This document shows positions 60,737-64,000 of a stretch of 64,000 nucleotides of DNA, piece after piece. The notes under the pieces are model-generated. The model was not told the origin of the DNA. It saw only the letters and a list, made by a program, of their open reading frames with translations, and searched no databases. This DNA is from Sphingopyxis sp. GW247-27LB. GTDB lineage: Bacteria > Pseudomonadota > Alphaproteobacteria > Sphingomonadales > Sphingomonadaceae. The position numbers were made by a program, and so were the translations under genes. Where the stretch lies: NCBI RefSeq assembly GCF_002277025.1, contig NZ_NIWD01000015.1, forward strand, positions 303,968 through 367,967, read 5' to 3'. Positions within the stretch are counted from its first letter, which is position 1, and each line of letters begins with the position of its first letter.

Positions 60737-61195
60737 ATGCAACAGGTTTTCGCAATGTATGATCGCGCCGTTGCACTGGCCAGCAACTGCAAGCTTCAGA
60801 ACCTGACGCTGCTGTTCACCCGCATCGTCCTCGCGGGCGTGTTCTGGCGCTCGGGACGCACCAAGGTGGACGAGGGCAGCTGGTTTTTGATCAGCGACAA
60901 CACGCGCTTCCTGTTCCAGGAGGAATACAAGGGTGTGCCGCTGCCCAGCGATCTTGCCGCAGTCATGGCAACGGTATCGGAACACCTGTTCCCGGTCCTG
61001 CTGGTGCTCGGTCTGTTCACGCGGCTTTCCGCGCTGGCCCTGCTGGGAATGACCCTGGTCATCCAGATCTTCGTCTATCCCGAGGCTTGGTGGCAGGTCC
61101 ATTCCCTGTGGGTGGCGATGGCGCTGGTGCTGATCGTGCGCGGCGGCGGAAGCATCAGCCTTGATGCACCGTTGGTACGCCGGCGGACGGCATGA
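60737..61195 (+). CDS. DoxX-family membrane protein
   Basis: This 152-residue, four-helix protein has LFTRIVLAGVFWRSGRTKV and LFPVLLVLGLFTRLSALALLGMTLVIQ, the DoxX pattern. It follows the bufC stop directly. DoxX proteins recur in bufferin operons; a redox or quinone-linked role is likely but undefined. Confidence 0.88.
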   Translation: MQQVFAMYDRAVALASNCKLQNLTLLFTRIVLAGVFWRSGRTKVDEGSWFLISDNTRFLFQEEYKGVPLPSDLAAVMATVSEHLFPVLLVLGLFTRLSALALLGMTLVIQIFVYPEAWWQVHSLWVAMALVLIVRGGGSISLDAPLVRRRTA

Positions 61196-61716
61196 AGGCC
61201 GACGAACCTTCATTGGCCCGCCTGATGGCGATGGCGCAGGCGGGCGACAAGCAGGCCTACGCCGCGCTGCTGGGCGAATGCCAGCACTGGTTGCGGAGCT
61301 ATTTCGGGCGGAGGGTTGCGCCTTCGCAGTTGGACGACCTCGTGCAGGAAACCTTGCTGGCGCTCCATCACAAGCTGGCGACATGGGATCCGGCACGGGC
61401 CTTCTTGCCCTGGCTCGCGGCGATCGCACGCTACCGCTGGGTCGATCACCTGCGGCGGATATACCGGGCCGATGAAACCGAACTTGTCGATGAACTGATG
61501 GGAGTCGATGAGGAGCCAGCCATCGCGGCCCGGATCAGCCTGGAACGGCTGTTCGCGAAGCTACCCGACGCCCAGGTCCGGGCGATCGAACTGGTCAAGA
61601 TCGAGGGCCTCTCCGTGTCCGAGGCTTCCCGGGCCTGCGGGCAGAGCGAGAGCCTGATAAAGGTCAACATTCACCGGGGGCTCAAGAAGCTCACCGCGAT
61701 GATCGAGAAAGCGTGA
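61192..61716 (+). CDS. sigF: ECF sigma factor (SigF-like)
   Basis: This 174-residue ECF sigma factor has region 2 (LDDLVQETLLALHHKLATWDP and FLPWLAAIARYRWVDHLRR) and region 4 (LPDAQVRAIELVKIEGLSVSEA). It overlaps doxX and nrsF. The GTAACC-N16-CGAA promoter before bufA fits autoregulation of the whole operon. Symbol by analogy with Caulobacter. Confidence 0.9.
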   Translation: MKADEPSLARLMAMAQAGDKQAYAALLGECQHWLRSYFGRRVAPSQLDDLVQETLLALHHKLATWDPARAFLPWLAAIARYRWVDHLRRIYRADETELVDELMGVDEEPAIAARISLERLFAKLPDAQVRAIELVKIEGLSVSEASRACGQSESLIKVNIHRGLKKLTAMIEKA

Positions 61717-62378
61717 AGTCCATGTCCCGTGATACCCCAAAATCCACTGGCGCCCTTATTGCCCAACTGGTCGATGGCCTTGAGCCGGTCAGGCCGCTGC
61801 GCCTGTCGAGCGGCCTGGGCTTCGCCCTGGCCGGGCTCGGAGTGACCGTGGCAACGGTTGCTTTGCTGTTTGGTATCCGTCCCGATGTGATCGCAGGACA
61901 TTTCGATCCTGTGTTCCTGTTGGCAACGGGCCTGTTCCTGCTGCTGGGTCTTTCCTCGGCAGTCACGGTCATCGTCATGAGCCGACCCCGCGTGGGCAGC
62001 GATCATGGCGGATGGGTCTGGGCGGCAGCCATGGCTGCGCTCTTGCCCGCGGCAGCCGCGATCATCGGGATCGGCCGGGGGGCAAGCGCTTTCTCGGCTA
62101 CCGCTGCCGAGCATGGCCTCGATTGCCTGACGATGGGCAGCGCGTTCGCCATCCTGACTTTCGCGGTCCTGGTCTGGTGGCTGCGGCGGGGCGCACCGAC
62201 TTCACCCGAGCGCGCCGGTCTCCTTACCGGCGTAGCAGCGGGCAGCTTCGGCATCTTCGCCTTCTCGTTCCACTGCGTCTATAGCGACATCGTCCACATC
62301 GGGCTGTGGCACAGCGCAGTCGTGGTGGTAAGCGCGGCGGTCGGAAGGATTGCGGTGCCGCAGCTTATTCGCTGGTAG
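61713..62378 (+). CDS. nrsF: Anti-sigma factor NrsF (DUF1109)
   Basis: This 221-residue protein has a short cytosolic N-terminus and six helices, the NrsF/DUF1109 layout. Two cysteines, C138 (HGLDCLTMG) and C188 (FSFHCVYSD), lie 50 residues apart in periplasm-facing segments like the sensing pair known in Caulobacter NrsF. GTG 61713 overlaps the sigma stop. It should hold SigF until metal or oxidant signals release it. Confidence 0.9.
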   Translation: MKSMSRDTPKSTGALIAQLVDGLEPVRPLRLSSGLGFALAGLGVTVATVALLFGIRPDVIAGHFDPVFLLATGLFLLLGLSSAVTVIVMSRPRVGSDHGGWVWAAAMAALLPAAAAIIGIGRGASAFSATAAEHGLDCLTMGSAFAILTFAVLVWWLRRGAPTSPERAGLLTGVAAGSFGIFAFSFHCVYSDIVHIGLWHSAVVVVSAAVGRIAVPQLIRW

Positions 62379-62396
62379 ACACTGATCCGGTTCGGC

Positions 62397-63158
62397 TCAG
62401 GCCGCGGCCAAAGCGGCTAGGAATTCGCGAATTCGCCGCGCGTTCACGCCAAGATCGCCAACCCCGACACGACTGACCGAGCGCATATCGATACGGCTGC
62501 TCTTGCCGTCCTGCGCGGGAACAATCCGGAGCACCACGTCGTCATGGAAGCGGATGTAGGAAACGCTGGCCGTGGCTTCGACATGGCCTCGCGCCGGATC
62601 GACCTTGGCGAGCTTCCAGCCAGCCTCTTCAGCGAGGCGAACGGCATCTGCCGTCACGACAGCCACCGGCTTCCGAATCGTGACGGGACCGAGGTCGCCG
62701 TATGCTTGTCCGTGGATCCGCCGCCAGTTTTCGACCGTGCCGACACCGGCAAGATTATCGGACCTGAGCGGCAGGACCTCGAATTGAGGCGGACTTGCGA
62801 GATCGGTGGTGACGTCGTGAATGGCCGGCGCGTCGCCGGCGACAAGCGGCCGACTGCCCAGAAATCCAACATAAAGCAGCGAAAGGGCGATGCCGACACA
62901 GGCCTTTCGGCGAGACGGCCAGACTGCCCCGCGCCCGACAAAAAGGCTGGCAAAACCGAGGATGAGCGCGACCAATGCGACCAATCCGCCGCCGAGCAAC
63001 GCGGAAAATCCGGCCAGTTTGGCGATCTCGTCATAGCGGGCCAGCGTGAGCCCGACCGCAGCAACAACCAACGAAACCATCGCGATGCGCAGCGACCACA
63101 GGGCAAGGCGTGTAGCCCAGCCCGCCCGCTTTGCGATGTCTGGATCCTCCAGTGCCAT
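62397..63158 (-). CDS. DUF1499 family membrane protein
   Basis: This 253-residue protein has three N-terminal helices (ALWSLRIAMVSLVVAAVGLTLA; FSALLGGGLVALVALILGFASLF; VGIALSLLYVGFLG) and a C-terminal DUF1499 domain (HDVTTDLASPPQFEVLP, SYIRFHDDVVLRIVP, RIDMRSVSRVGVGDLGVNARRIREFL). Function unknown. ATG 63158 opens MALEDPDIAKR; it is convergent with nrsF. Confidence 0.85.
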   Translation of the reverse strand: MALEDPDIAKRAGWATRLALWSLRIAMVSLVVAAVGLTLARYDEIAKLAGFSALLGGGLVALVALILGFASLFVGRGAVWPSRRKACVGIALSLLYVGFLGSRPLVAGDAPAIHDVTTDLASPPQFEVLPLRSDNLAGVGTVENWRRIHGQAYGDLGPVTIRKPVAVVTADAVRLAEEAGWKLAKVDPARGHVEATASVSYIRFHDDVVLRIVPAQDGKSSRIDMRSVSRVGVGDLGVNARRIREFLAALAAA

Positions 63159-63281
63159 GAACGCGAAGTCAGCAGGAAAGCAGTGCAGCGTCAATCGCCG
63201 AGCAATTTTTGCCGGGCGGCGTGTAAGGTTCGGCAGGTTCGCGCGACAAGTGCACACCGAGTTCGGAAGTCTGGCACAAGA

Positions 63282-64000
63282 ATGAAACGACGCGTTATCC
63301 TGGCAGGCGGCGGCCATGCGCATCTGGCCGTCCTTGCGGACTGGGCCTCGCGGCCCATGCCCGGCACGGAGCGATGGCTCGTCACGTCCTCGCGCCATAC
63401 CGCCTATTCCGGGATGCTCCCGGGCTGGCTAGCCGGGCATTACCGGGCAAGCGACCTGCTGATCGATCTGGGGCCACTGGCCGAAAAGGCCGGGGCAAAA
63501 CTGGTTGTCGCGGATGTGGTCGGGCTCGACGCTGCCCGCCAGACGCTGAGTCTGTCATCGGGCGAGGAGATCGGGTTCGATCTGCTGTCCCTGGCGACCG
63601 GAGGCGAGACGGACATCTCCAGCCTGGCGGCGCTTGGCGACAGCCTCTTGTCGGTAAGGCCGGTTGGCGCGTTCATGGAACGGTGGTCAAATTTCCTGGA
63701 CCGGAACGCGCTCGCTTCAACCATCAGCATTGCAGTCGCAGGCGGAGGCGCGGCGGGTGTGGAACTCGCATTGGGCGCCGAAGTTGCGATCCGCCGCTTG
63801 TTCAGGAATGCCCGGATTTCACTTGTAGCGCCAGAGGACGGTTTCCTGTCAGGCCATGCCCCGCAGGTGCGCAAACGGGCTTTGGCGGAGCTGGCAAGAC
63901 GCGGCATCGCCGTTCATTTTGCCCAAGCGGTGGGCGCGGAAGGCGGCCTGTTACTTTCCAATGGCGACTTCCTGCCCATCGACTGCGTCATTGCCGCGAC
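63282..64000 (+). CDS. FAD-dependent pyridine nucleotide-disulfide oxidoreductase (cut by window edge)
   Basis: From ATG 63282 a frame stays open to the window end (239 complete codons). The N-terminus MKRRVILAGGGHAHLAVL is the FAD-binding Rossmann motif in the GGGHAH form, found in NADH dehydrogenase-like and SelD-fused oxidoreductases. A second dinucleotide site, IAVAGGGAAGVELALGAE, follows near residue 150. The C-terminus is missing, so fusion to a selenide kinase domain cannot be checked. Confidence 0.85.
   Translation, partial: MKRRVILAGGGHAHLAVLADWASRPMPGTERWLVTSSRHTAYSGMLPGWLAGHYRASDLLIDLGPLAEKAGAKLVVADVVGLDAARQTLSLSSGEEIGFDLLSLATGGETDISSLAALGDSLLSVRPVGAFMERWSNFLDRNALASTISIAVAGGGAAGVELALGAEVAIRRLFRNARISLVAPEDGFLSGHAPQVRKRALAELARRGIAVHFAQAVGAEGGLLLSNGDFLPIDCVIAA

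Noticed and set aside
1..64000. Search for tRNA, rRNA, CRISPR arrays, IS elements and integrases
   Set aside because: By eye I found no repeat array, transposase motif, integrase or tRNA-like cloverleaf. A tRNAscan/Infernal run would be needed to exclude small RNA genes.

Overview
The window reads as a high-GC alphaproteobacterium, most likely a sphingomonad (Novosphingobium/Sphingobium/Sphingopyxis type) and quite possibly an accessory replicon. This is inferred from gene content: a TonB siderophore receptor, TGCRA-N5-TYGCA Fur-like boxes, a SigF/NrsF-type sigma/anti-sigma pair and stacked copper loci. I see no rRNA, tRNA, transposase or CRISPR. Genes are dense, with many 1-8 nt overlaps.

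Layout. 1-1.6 kb: end of a copA multicopper oxidase, copB and a tiny lipoprotein. 1.9-7.0 kb: a TonB siderophore receptor, divergent from a beta-barrel protein, an FMN-binding protein, ApbE and a His-rich 4-helix membrane protein. This looks like a flavinylated periplasmic electron-transfer module under two Fur-like and two FNR/FixK-like boxes. 7.0-10.5 kb: a sulfide/persulfide module (ArsR-rhodanese, MBL persulfide dioxygenase-like enzyme, MFS, SHOCT, DsrE). 10.6-12.9 kb: CDF exporter, divalent-type MerR regulator and MFS. 13-15.3 kb: XRE regulator and a GAF-GGDEF-EAL protein.

15.4-23.4 kb: a minus-strand operon for an energy-converting hydrogenase-related (EHR) complex with HyfB, C, E, F, G and I-like subunits. 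The large subunit lacks the Ni cysteines, while the 20-kDa subunit keeps its Fe-S cysteines; a small membrane protein ends the operon and an XRE regulator heads it. 23.6-38.7 kb: central carbon metabolism (sdhCDAB, three thiolases, malic enzyme MaeB, PEP carboxykinase) with small proteins, a thiolase relic and a truncated SulP gene beside a paralogue of the EHR regulator. 38.9-42.5 kb: ZapE, FabH and a spermidine-synthase-like protein.

42.8-52.3 kb: a long copper/silver island (P1B ATPase, DUF2933, CueR-like MerR, Cys/Met-rich exported protein, CusC-, CusB-, CusA- and CusF-like proteins) behind a MerR-type promoter. 52.3-58.3 kb: two TetR regulators with palindromic operators around GST, DsrE, flavin-binding, cupin, crotonase, NTF2-like and isochorismatase-like genes. 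58.4-62.4 kb: a bufferin locus (two BufA-like peptides, an MNIO enzyme, its partner, DoxX, ECF sigma factor, NrsF) with a well-matched SigF-type promoter. The window closes with a DUF1499 protein and a truncated FAD-dependent oxidoreductase.

The common theme is metal and redox homeostasis: copper is oxidised, exported and buffered, iron is taken up and perhaps reduced by the flavin module, and persulfides are detoxified. The SDH/MaeB/PckA/thiolase and EHR genes point to a respiratory carbon-use island between the two copper regions.
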